A DNA stretch of 64,000 nucleotides from Agapetus fuscipes (GCA_951799405.1 OX637333.1:30210904-30274903), one strand, 5' to 3'. Numbered from the stretch's first letter, positions 31,059 to 42,573 are shown. Program-made: numbers and translations. Notes: generated by a model not told the origin, from the letters alone.

Positions 31059-32394
31059 ATCAGGAGTGGCTTGGATGGAATGCGCCGCTTAGGAATGAGT
31101 TAAGTATCTCAGTGGGTGTAAGGTAATCGCCATTTCATGGGCAATTTTCTGAAATTCCCTGCGGAGCTTTTGGTTTGAACTGCAGCTTTCAAAAGCTCAG
31201 AAGTCGTCAGTGACGCCGATTATTTGCACTGTGCCATGACGTCACACATGCAACTTCACGTTAGCGTTTTGCAAACATAATATGGAACCCAGCTCACTGC
31301 AGGCGCTGCTTCAGTTTCCATGTATTTTTTGTTCAGACTTGGGTAAAGCGTTACACTCGGGCTGCGGGTACTCAGCTTCCAGCAGACCGTCTCTCCTTGC
31401 TGGAGCTGGAGCAGCTGCAGGTGCGCCTAATTGCCACTTCAGCGACGTGAGAGCCTCGGCAGATGAAATGAATGGACGCCGGAGAGAAGTGCTCAAAAAC
31501 AAAATCAAAGAAATCTTTCCAGAAACTAAGCAAGATCAGAATGATAATTTTCTTCACTTTTTCGTTTTTCTTCTTTCATGTCAGGTCCCCGCATCGTTAA
31601 CCGTCGTTTGAGAATAAGAATGATTGAAATAAATGCGTCCTTTTCGTTCAGTATAAAGTCGCTATGGTAACATTGAAAATACCCCAAGTACGCCACCCTT
31701 CTGACTTGGATACTTGTCAGCAGTTATCCCTTCCTGCTGCTCTGCAGTTGCTGACAACACTCGTGTCTGCTTTACTTACACCACCGAGAACCACATTTCA
31801 AATGTACGAGATATTAATAAACTGATTGAATTGGAAGTTACGTCATTATTGTGTTGTTCAGGCGCGTCTAAGCGTAAACTTTTTAACGTTGATGTAATTC
31901 AGATTGAAACGTTAATCATTAATTTTAGTATAATTGTGTTTTCATAGTTAATGCATTGATTAACGATGGGAGGAAGATACACGCACTGATTAGTGATTGT
32001 TAAGTTGGTAACGCGTGCCGTGCGCCAAGTAGAAAACATTCAAGGCAAACGCAACCGTAGCGTTTACCCTAAAATGCAAGAAGACTAAAAACCTCAAAAG
32101 AGGCGCTGCGTGGGTTACCGTAGATTGTATTTTATTGTTTTGAGTTTACACGTCGTGTTGTGTAGTTGGGTAACTAGTAATTAGTTGTGTAATCTCTACT
32201 TGTCAGTTAATGTAAGACAACTTATCAGATCTCATCTGAGGAATTTTAAAACTAATTTTACATCGCACTACTTCTTCTTCCTCAGGCATCCTCAGTCCAC
32301 TCCTGTACGCAGGCCTCCTCCAATCTTCTCCATTACATACACAGTTTCCTTGCAGTTAGTTTCCCACATCAGTTAGACCTTGGGTCGCCAGTGG
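31059..32394. other. Wnt5 intron sequence, no gene seen
   Basis: Contains a plus-strand frame of 109 codons (31282-31611) that I could not relate to any family. No flanking splice signals or homology stand out. Confidence 0.35.
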
Positions 32395-32510
32395 ACGATT
32401 CTTTTAAGCTCCCTACCATGGTCTCGTCTTTTAAGCTCCCTACCATGGTCTCGTCTTTTAAGCTCCCTACCATGGTCTCGTCTTTTAAGCTCCCTACCAT
32501 AGTCTCGTCT
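32395..32510. repeat. 27-bp minisatellite, four copies
   Basis: Unit CTTTTAAGCTCCCTACCATG-GTCTCGT, period 27 bp (starts 32401, 32428, 32455). The minus frame repeats KDETMVGSL, a consequence of the period being a multiple of three. Confidence 0.92.
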
Positions 32511-32721
32511 TGAGACGGGACCTGCTTGCGCCACTTTGAGCAAGCCATGCTTTGTACGACTTCTAAACTTCGCAGTTTTCTAAAGCTTGAGTTTCCTAAC
32601 TTTATTGTGAAACACACCTAAGTATAACAATACACCGAGCATGGTGGATATTCTTCTTTTGGTTTTAGAAGAAAATCTGTCGATAAATGAGTCGATTTGT
32701 TGTCAAAACATATATATATCT

Positions 32722-32905
32722 AAATCTAAGCTGCAAAGATATGTATCATTTGAGATTCATATTAAATGCATTCCCACAAGCAGACACGCATAATTTCGCG
32801 CTCACCCATGCCGCATGTGGACCTACAATATAAAAAACCCAATCTCAAATGAACATAAGCCCTGCAATTCTTGCCGACCTTCCCTCAAACAGGGGTGACA
32901 TCATA
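32722..32905 (-). repeat. RTE-3' LINE tail
   Basis: AATCTAAGCTGCAAAGATAT at the left, CATTCCCACAAGCAGACACG, and CTTGCCGACCTTCCCTCAAA-CAGGGGTGA at the right; the 5' part is absent. Confidence 0.8.
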
Positions 32906-33054
32906 CATATATGTTTTTATTTCCTTAGAGGAAAAATGTGCAGGACTAAAGGCATTTTCTGGCAACAAGTATTTGCCTTGTTTGAGATGGCGCCGCTGCA
33001 ATACACAACCTAATTACTATCATCTTACCAAGGATTTAACTTCTCAACAACTTG

Positions 33055-33290
33055 TCGGTCCGTAGTTCAGTGGTAACATTTCGGACTCTGAATGGAAGGT
33101 TGTGGGTTCGAATCCCGTCGGAGCACAAAAACATACCATTTATATTTTCAAATTTGCTCTTCGCTGGGTTGAAAAATTCATAAACCTTTACCGATGACCG
33201 GTCCCCAAAGGCCCATCCAGCCTTACAGCAACTGGGTCTTGCTTGAGAATTGGCGCTTTGTAGCGACGACGACCAAGCTCGTAAAAAGGT
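33055..33290 (+). repeat. SINE-B, 5' part of a B-A composite
   Basis: Head GTCGGTCCGTAGTTCAGTGG, B box GGGTTCGAATCCC, body ATTTGCTCTTCGCTGGGTTG. It ends ACGACCAAGCTCGTAAAAA directly against a SINE-A head. Confidence 0.85.
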
Positions 33291-33540
33291 CGATAGCTCA
33301 ATGGTAGAATGCTTGCATTCCATGTCGAGAGCAAGGGTTCGATCTCAAGGTTTACTCAGCCTTCACAAGAAATGAGAACCAGCCCCCCCCCGGGAGCTGG
33401 GAAACCCTCATTTCAGCTGAAAGTGGTTGATGTAAGGCCGGCCCCCTTACCCGTAAAAATAAATAGGTCCCGAATCGCCACATGCGACTCCTTCGGGGAT
33501 AACGCAGGCAAGAAGTTACACTATATGTGTAGCTTGATGT
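33291..33540 (+). repeat. SINE-A, 3' part of a B-A composite, internal deletion
   Basis: GTCGATAGCTCAATGGTAGA head, then a jump from GGGTTCGATCTC to AAGGTTTACTCAGCC (about 70 bp of body lost). It ends ACACTATATGTGTAGCTT. Confidence 0.82.
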
Positions 33541-34157
33541 CGTTGCGTGCACACTCGCGCGCTGCATTTAAAGCTTCCCTCCAGTTCCGCCAACATAACT
33601 TTGTGTCCACGCTGATGGAGCTGGCTGACTCGCGTGGGCCCTATCTCGCATACTTTCCGCTTCCCCGAATGTTTTTAATGAAGGCATCGCATCGTCTTAA
33701 TTGCTCCACTCGTCCGTTTCCCGGTCTTCCTCCTCCCTGCTCCACTCTCGTAAATAACTCTCCACTGAGTGATAGGCAGCGGACACAATAATCGTGCGCG
33801 CCTCTTAAAGCGATCGCTCGATAATGGATCATGCCTAGCTCACACCAGGCCAGCCAAACTGGAGAGTCCATGTCAAGTTATGTACCAAACATGATGTACG
33901 CACGGAGAAGTGTAGGGCAGTAAGCAGTTTAAGGGCATACTCTGAAGAAGTGCTATATTTAAGATTTAGGTTTAATTTTATGCTGGATCTGAGTCTCACA
34001 ACGTAGGAGCACTTGGATACAAGTTTAGAGCACATTAAATAATTTAGAATGACTTTTTATTAGTTCAACGTTAACTTAGGTGATTTATTAAATTTGCGGA
34101 GTATTTTGTTAAAGTAAAAAAAAGAATGCCCATTGATTTTATCAGTTTGTAGATCTA
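33541..34157. other. Wnt5 intron sequence, no gene seen
   Basis: No supported gene. Frames in 33541-33870 lack homology. Confidence 0.35.
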
Positions 34158-34376
34158 TAATCTAAGCTGCAAAGATATGGCAATGGCTTAATGCATGCCA
34201 CAAAGAGACTCATGTAAGTTTACGCTTCCACATGCTGTACGAGTACTCACAAAATAAGCCAAACCGCTCATTAACATAACCCTTGAAACTCCTTTTGCTA
34301 TCTCTAAAACCAGGGTGGCGTTTGCAAAAGTGAACCAAGTTTTTATAGCACGAGGGACAGCCTCATACCAACCCGA
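34158..34376 (-). repeat. RTE-3' LINE tail
   Basis: ATAATCTAAGCTGCAAAGAT to CAGCCTCATACCAACC, degenerate in the middle but collinear over the whole family length. Confidence 0.78.
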
Positions 34377-34969
34377 TAATAATCAATCTAGTTCACAGCA
34401 CTGACACTTCATACACTCGGCGGAAATGCTAAATACTGTAAGGTGTGCTCTAGGCTCTTTTCAAACTACCTGCATCAAATTGTATTGAAATTATGAGGCT
34501 CTATACTGTATGTAGCCCGGCCAGGTGACATCACAAATGTTCCCCAAATTTCAAATATTGTGAGCCCATTCGTGCTTTATTCACACTTGTTGTGTACAAA
34601 CTAAGCTCTTGCAGCTTTTTCAGTCCAGTGAGCACTAGCTAGTAGCTACTCTCCATGTCCGCTAGCCCTGCTGAGCTCTGGTGCGAGCCAGTATTGCAGG
34701 TAGTTAGTAGCTATAATAAGGCTACCCTGCCTAATGACTGCTGATAGCTGTGATCATCCGCGCAATTAACGACTTTTCGGTCTTTTATTCCTCCACTCCC
34801 ATCAACCACTTAGCAGCTTGTGCCTTTATCTGCTGGCGGTGCTGTTCACAGTTCCAGCAACAGCCTGAACTGCGTCGTCCATGTGAACGCAACTCAGCAA
34901 CACGTTGCAGACTGCAGCTCACAAGGTCACAGCAGGCGCATCTCCCACACTCTGCACTCATCAGTAATC
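34377..34969. other. Wnt5 intron sequence, no gene seen
   Basis: CAG/CTG-containing moderately GC-rich stretch, no gene. Confidence 0.35.
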
Positions 34970-35155
34970 CACAATATATTTGCAAAGATGTATTAAACGA
35001 CTTATGTTTAAAATATGCCCACAAGCCAACTTGCGTAAGATCCGCTTACACATGCTACGTGTGAAGTGTGAACTTACAAAATATGTCCCAAACATCAAAT
35101 GAAAGGTTTCCTGAGACTGGGACGACATTGGAAAAGACGAACCATTTTTATAGCA
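34970..35155 (-). repeat. RTE-3' LINE tail, degenerate
   Basis: ATTTGCAAAGATGTATTAAA, ATGCCCACAAGCCAACTTGC and GGGACGACATTGGAAAAG preserve family order. A short plus-strand terminus (ATATCTTTGCAACTTAGATT) follows at 35172-35195. Confidence 0.65.
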
Positions 35156-35195
35156 TGTTTCTTGAATTTAAAAATATCTTTGCAACTTAGATTTT

Positions 35196-35581
35196 AGAAT
35201 GTGGCTTTGTACCGTTTCGCTGACCGTTTCGTTTACAGTTTACCGTTTTGTACCGCTTCGTAAGTCATAATATAACAAATTGTACAATAATGACATAGAA
35301 ACAGTTCAAACACGTCCTTAAATACATATCTAATATAGAGAATATTACATTTAAGACGTTTTAAACATTATCTATGTAGAACTTTGATTAAAATTTATTA
35401 AATTTTAACAACAACTGTTCCCAAGTTATATTCGTTTCTGGCTTGGGAAGCAGAAGTTCTGTCAACAGAGCTGATTTTTTTTATTTTAATTTCATTCATC
35501 TTATGGCTTCCTTCATATTAACGGGAGAATCAATCACAAAAATATCAGCTGTTCCTTAAAATGAATGAATTTTGTTTGCAG
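35196..35581. other. Wnt5 intron end, AT-rich
   Basis: A small repeated GTACCGTTTCG/GACCGTTTCG/CCGTTTTGTACCGCTTCG cluster at 35207-35260. The acceptor ends TTTTGTTTGCAG at 35581. Confidence 0.45.
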
Positions 35582-35684
35582 GCAGTGATAAAGAAGTCCC
35601 GGGTCACGTGCAAGTGCCACGGCGTGTCCGGCTCCTGCAGCCTCATCACCTGTTGGCAACAACTGGCCGCCTTCCGAGAAATCG
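35582..35684 (+). CDS. Wnt5: Wnt5, exon with the lipidation motif
   Basis: Phase-0 start after TTTGCAG, end at ATCG/GTGAGT in phase 1. Encodes [19 protein letters not shown], then [26 protein letters not shown] is the invariant Wnt thumb hairpin. By homology with WNT3A Ser209, the Ser codon at 35627-35629 is the site palmitoleoylated by Porcupine, and it is intact. VIKK...[19 protein letters not shown] is close to arthropod Wnt5 in particular (other Wnts usually have ...TCW..LP.F). Preceded by a 9.5-kb and followed by a 20-kb intron. Confidence 0.95.
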
Positions 35685-35922
35685 GTGAGTCTACATCAGC
35701 ACTACTCACTTCATTCCTCCCGGCTCATCGAAGTCTCTTCACATAACAGTGTAGGTAATGTACGCCGACGCTTTGTTCTTGTTGCTGTGACGCATTACAC
35801 CTAAACTTATAAATGGATCTTCATATTTTAAATGATTTAGATCTTTTGATTTGTGAGCTAACACATCAAAACACACACAGTAAACATGGCTCGGACCCTG
35901 AAATGAGCACGCAACGCAACGC

Positions 35923-36257
35923 AACTAAAAACGCAACTAAGCTACACATATAGTGTAACTTCTTGCCGCGTTATCCCCGAAGGGGTCGCATGTGGCGAGT
36001 TGAACCTATTTATTTTTACAGGTAAGGGGGCCGGCCTTACGCCAACCACTTCAGTTGAAGTGGGAATTTCCCAGCTCCCGAGGGGGCTGGTACTCATTTA
36101 TTGTGAAGGCTGAGTAAACCTCGCCGGTATTTATATTATGGGGTTTGAAATACACACCGAAATAGGAAATCATTTCTGACACCCTCCTCGGTGGGATTCG
36201 AACCCGAGCTTACGGGGTAGAATGCAAGCACTCTACCAACTGAGCTATCAACCGGAC
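35923..36257 (-). repeat. SINE-A, full-length, 240 bp after a Wnt5 exon
   Basis: Tail CAACTAAGCTACACATATAG at the left, GGCCGGCCTTACGCCAACCA, head ACCAACTGAGCTATCAACCG at the right; B box GGGATTCGAACCC (reverse) intact. Confidence 0.88.
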
Positions 36258-36261
36258 TACC

Positions 36262-36555
36262 GGACGCAACTAAGTTAAACTTATTACCGCGTTACCCCCG
36301 AAGGATTTCGCATGTGGCGAGTGGAATCTTTTATTTTTACAGGAAAGAGGGTCAGCCTTACGCCAACCACTTCAGTTGAAGTGGGGGTTTTCCAGCTGCC
36401 GAAGGGGCTGGTACTCATTTCATGTGAAGACTAGTTAACCTTGTCGGTATTTATTATAGAAACGAGAAATCATTACTGACGCCGTCGGTGGGGATTTAAC
36501 CCTTGCTATCGGCATGGAATGCAAGCATTCTGCCTACTGAGCTATCAATCGGATC
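36262..36555 (-). repeat. SINE-A, second tandem copy
   Basis: Older copy (GACGCAACTAAGTTAAACTT tail; degenerate head TACTGAGCTATCAATCGGAT). It lies between another SINE-A and a SINE-B, all in one orientation. Confidence 0.8.
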
Positions 36556-36790
36556 AATTTACGAGCTTGGTCGTCTCTACAAAGCGCCAATTCTCAAGCA
36601 AGACCCAAGTGCTGTATGACTGGATAAACCTTTGGTGACCGATCTTTGGTAAAGGTTCACGAAATTTTCAACCCAACGAAGAGCATGTTTGAAAATATAA
36701 ATGGTATATATATTTGTGCTCCTCTGGGATTCGAATCCTCAACCGTCCATTTACGAGTCCGAAGTGTCCGAAGTGAACGGACCGGTCAAC
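36556..36790 (-). repeat. SINE-B, 5' member of a B-A-A composite
   Basis: Reading the minus strand: head near 36785, B box GGATTCGAATCC, body CAACCCAACGAAGAGCATGT (reverse), 3' end ACGAGCTTGGTCGTC at 36560. It then passes directly into SINE-A, the same junction as at 33290 and 48420. Confidence 0.78.
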
Positions 36791-37127
36791 GGACGCATCA
36801 AAGATATCCTTTATTATATTACCCTTCGTCGTCGTCATTCGTCGTCGAGTTTCGATTTTCAAAATCAATGCCATCACAGCAGATGAAACACATTCATGCT
36901 CTATAGCAAATTAATTTTTGTATATATGCTGCAATGCGGCGAGCTTACGCGTGTGTGTTTACAAATGTATAAAAACTTTTAGGAATTAATCTGTTTGTTC
37001 ATACTAAAAATGTATGGAACAATATTGACATCTAGCGGCAAAACGTAAAAGTTTTTTTTACATTTTCTTTTATTTCATGCAAATTAAAAATAAAAAAAAA
37101 GCCAAATAAAAATGGATTTCAATCTGT
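36791..37127. other. Wnt5 intron sequence, no gene seen
   Basis: AT-rich, with CGTCGTCATTCGTCGTCG low-complexity at 36827-36845. Confidence 0.35.
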
Positions 37128-37212
37128 AATCTAAGTTGCAAACATATATAACATTTGAGATTCATATTACATGCATTCTTACGAGCAGACATGTATAAGT
37201 TCTAATCTAATC
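37128..37212 (-). repeat. RTE-3' fragment preceding the tandem array
   Basis: TGTAATCTAAGTTGCAAACA to CAGACATGTATAAGTT, then TCTAATCTAATCTAATCTAA, the (TAATC)n tail that begins the array. Confidence 0.7.
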
Positions 37213-40060
37213 TAATCTAAGCTGCAAAGATATATATCATTTAAGATTTATATTAAATGCATTCCCACAAGCAGATATGTATAAGTTCCCGCTTACATAT
37301 GCTGCATGTGTACTTACAACATAACAGCCCATTCCAAATGAACATAAGCCCTGCAACTCTTGCCAACCTTCCCTGAAACAAAGGTGAATTTGCAAAGTAA
37401 ACCATTTTTTAAAGTATGGGTGGTCAGCCTCATACCAACCTATAAGTCAAGAAAATTATTTTGTGTATTTCTTTACATAATCTAAGTTGCAAAGATACAT
37501 ACCATTTAAGATTCATATTAAATGCATTCCCACACGCAGACAGGTACAAGTTCACGCTTACAAATGCCCAATGTGGACTTGCAAAATAAAAAAACTAATC
37601 TCAAATGAACATAAGCCCTGCAACTTTTGCCGACTTTTCCTCAAACAGAGATAAAATTTGCATGGTAAACCATTGCTTACAGTATGGGTGGTCAGCCACA
37701 TACTAACCTTTTAGTCAAGGAAATTATTTTGTTTAGTTCTATAATCTAAGTTGCAAAGATACATACCATTTGAGATTCATATTAAATGCATTCCCACAAG
37801 CAGACAGGTACAAGTTCACGCTTACAAATGCCCAATGTGGACTTGCAAAATAAAAAAAACTAATCTCAAATGAACATAAGCCCTGCAACTCTTGCCGACT
37901 TTTCCTCAAACAGAGATAAAATTTGCATTGTGAACCATTGCTTACAGTATGGGTGGTCAGCCACATACTAACCTTTTAGTCAAGGAAATTAATTTGTTTA
38001 GTTCATTAATCTAAGTTGCAAAGATACATACCATTTGAGATTCATATTAAATGCATTCCCACAAGCAGACAGGTATAAGTTCGCGCTTACAAATGCCCCA
38101 TGTGGACTTATAAATTAAAAAACTAATCTTAAATGAACATAAGCCCTGCAACTCTTGCCGACTTTTCCTCAAACAGAGATAAATTTTTCATTGTAAAACA
38201 ATCTTACAGTATGGGTGGTCAGCCACATACTAACCTATAAGTCAAGGAAATTATTTTATTAAGTTCTATAATCTAAGTTGCAAAGATACATACCATTTGA
38301 GATTCATATTAAATGCATTCCCACAAGCAGACAGGTATAAGTTCGCGCTTACAAATGCCCCATGTGGACTTATAAAATAAAAAACTAATCTCAAATGAAC
38401 ATAAGCCCTGCAACTCTTGCCGACTTTTCCTCAAACAGAGATAAAATTTTCATTGTAAACCATTCTTACAGTATGGGTGGTCAGCCACATACTAACCTAT
38501 AAGTCAAGGAAATTATTTTATTAAGTTCTATAATCTAAGTTGCAAAGATACATACCATTTGAGATTCATATTAAATGCATTCCCACAAGCAGACAGGTAC
38601 AAGTTCACGCTTACAAATGCCCAATGTGGACTTGCAAAATAAAAAAACTAATCTCAAATGAACATAAGCCCTGCAACTTTTGCCGACTTTTCCTCAAACA
38701 GAGATAAAATTTGCATGGTAAACCATTGCTTACAGTATGGGTGGTCAGCCACATACTAACCTTTTAGTCAAGGAAATTATTTTGTTTAGTTCATTAATCT
38801 AAGTTGCAAGATACATACCATTTGAGATTCATATAAAATGCATTCCCACAAGCAGACAGGTACAAGTTCACGCTTACAAATGCCCAATGTGGACTTGCAA
38901 AATAAAAAAAACTAATCTCAAATGAACATAAGCCCTGCAACTCTTGCCGACTTTTCCTCAAACAGAGATAAAATTTGCATTGTGAACCATTGCTTACAGT
39001 ATGGGTGGTCAGCCACATACTAACCTTTTAGTCAAGGAAATTAATTTGTTTAGTTCATTAATCTAAGTTGCAAGATACATACCATTTGAGATTCATATAA
39101 AATGCATTCCCACAAGCAGACAGGTACAAGTTCACGCTTACAAATGCCCAATGTGGACTTGCAAAATAAAAAAAACTAATCTCAAATGAACATAAGCCCT
39201 GCAACTCTTGCCGACTTTTCCTCAAACAGAGATAAAATTTGCATGGTGAACCATTGCTTACAGTATGGGTGGTCAGCCACATACTAACCTATAAGTCAAG
39301 GAAATTATTTTATTAAGTTCTATAATCTAAGTTGCAAAGATACATACCATTTGAGATTCATATTAAATGCATTCCCACAAGCAGACAGGTATAAGTTCGC
39401 GCTTACAAATGCCCCATGTGGACTTATAAAATAAAAAACTAATCTCAAATGAACATAAGCCCTGCAACTCTTGCCGACTTTTCCTCAAACAGAGATAAAA
39501 TTTTCATTGTAAACCATTCTTACAGTATGGGTGGTCAGCCACATACTAACCTATAAGTCAAGGAAATTATTTTATTAAGTTCTATAATCTAAGTTGCAAA
39601 GATACATACCATTTGAGATTCATATTAAATGCATTCCCACAAGCAGACAGGTAAAAGTTCGCGCTTACAAATGCCCCATGTGGACTTATAAAATAAAAAA
39701 CTAATCTCAAATGAACATAAGCCCTGCAACTCTTGCCGACTTTTCCTCAAACAGAGATAAAATTTTCATGGTAAACCATTCTTACAGTATGGGTGGTCAG
39801 CCACATACTAACCTATAAGTCAAGGAAATTATTTTGTTAAGTTCTATAATCTAAGTTGCAAAGATACATACCAATCGAGATTCATATTAAATGCATTCCC
39901 ACAAGCAGACATTTATAAGTTCACGCTTACACATAATGCATGTTGACTTACAACATAAAAACCCAATCTCAAATTAATATAAGCCCTGCAACTCTTGCCA
40001 ATCTTCCCTGAAACACAGCTGAAATCTTCAAAGTGAACCATTTTTTAAACTATGGGTGGT
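37213..40060 (-). repeat. Tandem array of 11 RTE-3' units (262-265 bp each)
   Basis: Unit starts (TAATCTAAG) at 37213, 37478, 37742, 38007, 38269, 38531, 38795, 39059, 39323, 39585 and 39847. Each unit is a LINE 3' tail with TACATACCATTTGAGATTCA, ATGCATTCCCACAAGCAGAC and CAGTATGGGTGGTCAGCCAC. The outer units (37213 and 39847) are divergent and resemble dispersed copies; the nine inner units are homogenised. Inner units fall into types a (37478, 38531), b (37742, 38795, 39059) and c (38007, 38269, 39323, 39585), giving a-b-c-c then a-b-b-c-c. Recurring minus-strand frames (75 codons, MWLTTHTVSNGS...) merely reflect the repeat. It lies in the 20-kb Wnt5 intron. Confidence 0.97.
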
Positions 40061-40166
40061 CGATTTTCTTTTACAAAGGCTGCATGTTTTTATTTTACAT
40101 GTTTTCCGAATTTTAACGCGAGGAAACTATGCGCAATATACACATTCACCAAATGTTAAGGGGTTG

Positions 40167-40198
40167 GGCTGCGTAGCAGCCAGGGGCAACGCCCCTAG
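40167..40198 (+). mobile_element. Possible Helitron 3' terminus (twin hairpins + CTAG)
   Basis: Two adjacent perfect hairpins, GGCTGC-GTA-GCAGCC (40167-40181) and AGGGGC-AAC-GCCCCT (40182-40196), followed by a CTAG/T end. A GC-rich hairpin next to CTRR-T is the Helitron 3' signature. The preceding array unit is cut short at GGGTGGTCG (~40060), possibly the insertion point. No 5' TC end or Rep/helicase found. Confidence 0.4.
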
Positions 40199-40580
40199 TT
40201 AAAGAATAATGTCAAAAAAACCTTAGTGCAGCTCGGAAACTAAAAACCAAAAGATTTCCGTTTCCCTGCGCATGAGATGATGGCATTAATTCATGATGAC
40301 GTAGCGATCATTGGCGCACTTCCTCTGATGCGTGTGCCTGTCAGTGCCGCACGTTACACACGGTCACAGGCCTGCTGGACGTATCTGCTGATGGAGGTGA
40401 CGCCCCATACCAGGAGGAACCCAGCGTGACGCGTCTCACTTCTACTCACTTCATTAACATACACACAAAGGAATAACTGACGACTCGCATTAATTAACTG
40501 TTTAAACGCTTTCCATACTTCAAATAATACCATTTTTAATGCTTTGAAGATACAGTACCTACATTTTGAACAATGCGGCG
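40199..40580. other. Wnt5 intron sequence, no gene seen
   Basis: No gene. A TACCAGGAGGAAC motif at 40408 resembles the 17.6-24.1 kb motif series. Confidence 0.35.
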
Positions 40581-40640
40581 TAATCTAAGTTGCAAAGATG
40601 TGAAAACATTTGAAGCTGACCTTAAAACATGCAAATTCCT
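40581..40640 (-). repeat. RTE-3' LINE terminus fragment
   Basis: TAATCTAAGTTGCAAAGATG plus degenerate continuation. Confidence 0.55.
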
Positions 40641-40657
40641 TGCCACTTGACTGGTGT

Positions 40658-40765
40658 AACCTATTTATTTTCACATATAATGGAGCCAGCCTTACTGTTG
40701 ACCACTGAATTTGAAGTGACAGTAGGCTCTGGTAGGCTCCTATTTTTTTGTGAAGACTGAGTAAC
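40658..40765 (-). repeat. SINE-A fragment
   Basis: AACCTATTTATTTTCACATA, GAGCCAGCCTTACTGTTGAC and TGTGAAGACTGAGTAA in SINE-A order. Confidence 0.6.
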
Positions 40766-40927
40766 CCCATCATTAACACCTATTTGAGGTATTCCCAGTA
40801 TACAACATTTACATGAATTCCCTTACTCGTATGATTAGAAAAATGTATGAAAGATACAACAGCACCCCTAGTGAGTGATGAAGTTTGCGTACATTTTTTC
40901 GATTTACGCTTAAATTCCAAATGAGAT

Positions 40928-40972
40928 TTTAATATAAATCTTAAATGTAATATATCTTTGCAACTTAGATTA
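40928..40972 (+). repeat. RTE-3' LINE terminus fragment
   Basis: TAATATAAATCTTAAATGTA, then ATATCTTTGCAACTTAGATT. Confidence 0.65.
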
Positions 40973-41934
40973 AAGACGCGGTCGAGGGGAGTTTTAAATG
41001 TAAATGTTGTATGCTCGAGGTAAAGAACACGACAGCTCGCAAATTTCAATAAATAAATGGAGCCAGTGTGTACAATGGATTTTAGGACATTTTAAAGTTC
41101 TCCACGTCTAAAAAACCACGCATGATTGCGATTTTTCATTTGCGACGTATTGTGAGTGAAGAGATAAAAAGTTAAATAAAATAATATTTGATTGCTGTTG
41201 GGTTGACGACCACTGGAGCGTTGTATTGCAGGGGTGTGAAACAAAGCGAGCCGACAAAAGGGGAGGATCAAGATCGATCGGGTAAAAAGATAAAGATGGC
41301 ATAATTATACTGGCAGAAAGCGCAGGGCTTCTAAACAATACAAGGAAAAATAAGTTGGATATTTGGTTTAATGTAGTCCGAACCAAATTAGAATTTAGAT
41401 TTTTTGGGTGTTCAAAAGTCACAGTTTTATGCGAGTAGGGCTCTTAGCAATAAAATATAAGTTTGCCTTTTCCTTAGCAACACATGAAATAAATGAGCTG
41501 TAATCGTAAAGTACAGAGATGCACAATGAAAACACCATTCATGCGAGCCCATCATCGGTCTATAATCTAAGTCGCAAGATTAAACCTACATCTTGAATCC
41601 TGATGAAATCGTTTGCCATGCCATAAATGTAAATGAAAGTATGATATTGTGCAATAAAATCTTGTTGAAATAGGCAGCATATAACAGATAGTCCACTTAT
41701 GCAACAAAGGATGAGAGGTTCGAATTACCGACCCTTTATAGGAAATCCATATCATCGCGCTTTCTTCCCCAGGATTGCTTGTTCTGCCCAGAATAAGAAC
41801 CTGCTCTGCCTGGAACAGGATAAATCCTACATCCCATAATAAAGTTACAACTGGCTGACTGTTAGCGCTATATTTGCTTTATTTTTGCCCCCAGTATTTA
41901 TCTGTACTTACAGCAATCAGTTAATGCATATAGT
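40973..41934. other. Wnt5 intron sequence, no gene seen
   Basis: Minus-strand frames of up to 104 codons without homology. One degenerate RTE-3' terminus (TAATCTAAGTCGCAAGATTA) at 41563. Confidence 0.35.
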
Positions 41935-42195
41935 TGACGCTATGACTGAGCGAATTGAGACCCTGGCTTGGACTGGCATGCTCCAAACAAAATAACGCTG
42001 GTTCGAGTCCCGCTAGCCCCCATGACGAGTTTTGACCCTGAGTTAAAATATGGCATTGGATAATTATAAATGAATAATTCATTGAATGGAATGACTACAT
42101 TATCGATTGATAATGTAAATGAATATCAGTTTCTGACGACTCAAAAAATAGTTTGTGAATAGCATTCCTCGTCGAGAATTTAATAAAAAAATGTA
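41935..42195 (+). repeat. SINE-C, old copy
   Basis: Head eroded, but GGTTCGAGTCCCGCTAGCCC B box, GAGTTTTGACCCTGAGTTAA and the AATGTAAATGAATATCAGTT...GCATTCCTCGTC 3' region remain. Confidence 0.65.
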
Positions 42196-42573
42196 AGTAT
42201 GTATGTATTTATTTATAATTTTAAATTAACCGTTTCATAGGTTCACAATTTAATGCTTCTTAAAAATAATATGAACATTGATCCTCCTTATTGTGGAGAG
42301 AATTAGTACTGTGTTATCTGTTTATAATGATCTTATAGGGGGATTCCATGCGCGCGCAGGGATCTACAACATTTCTTATTTTACAATTAAATAAATGTTT
42401 GCATTTAACATACTGTTTCGTAATCATAAATTATGGAAAAGGTAGAATATAAAATATTCCTGAGTGATTTGCTCGTGTTTGGTTTTCAACCTTGCGTCCT
42501 AAAAAAATATAATATAATTTTACATAAAACGATCAAGGCGTAAGTGAGTCCCGGAGTATGTTTGAACTAAAAC
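42196..42573. other. Wnt5 intron sequence, no gene seen
   Basis: AT-rich, no recognisable feature. Confidence 0.4.

Noticed and set aside
31282..31611. 109-codon frame in a Wnt5 intron
   Set aside because: No homology recognised, no acceptor/donor in agreement, and an overlapping minus-strand frame of similar quality.
37739..39282. Repeated 74-75 codon minus-strand frames (MWLTTHTVSNGS...) and their plus-strand relatives at 7030, 12060, 25619 and 51779
   Set aside because: All lie in the non-coding 3' tail of the LINE family; frames are kept only where no stop has arisen, and differ in reach from copy to copy.
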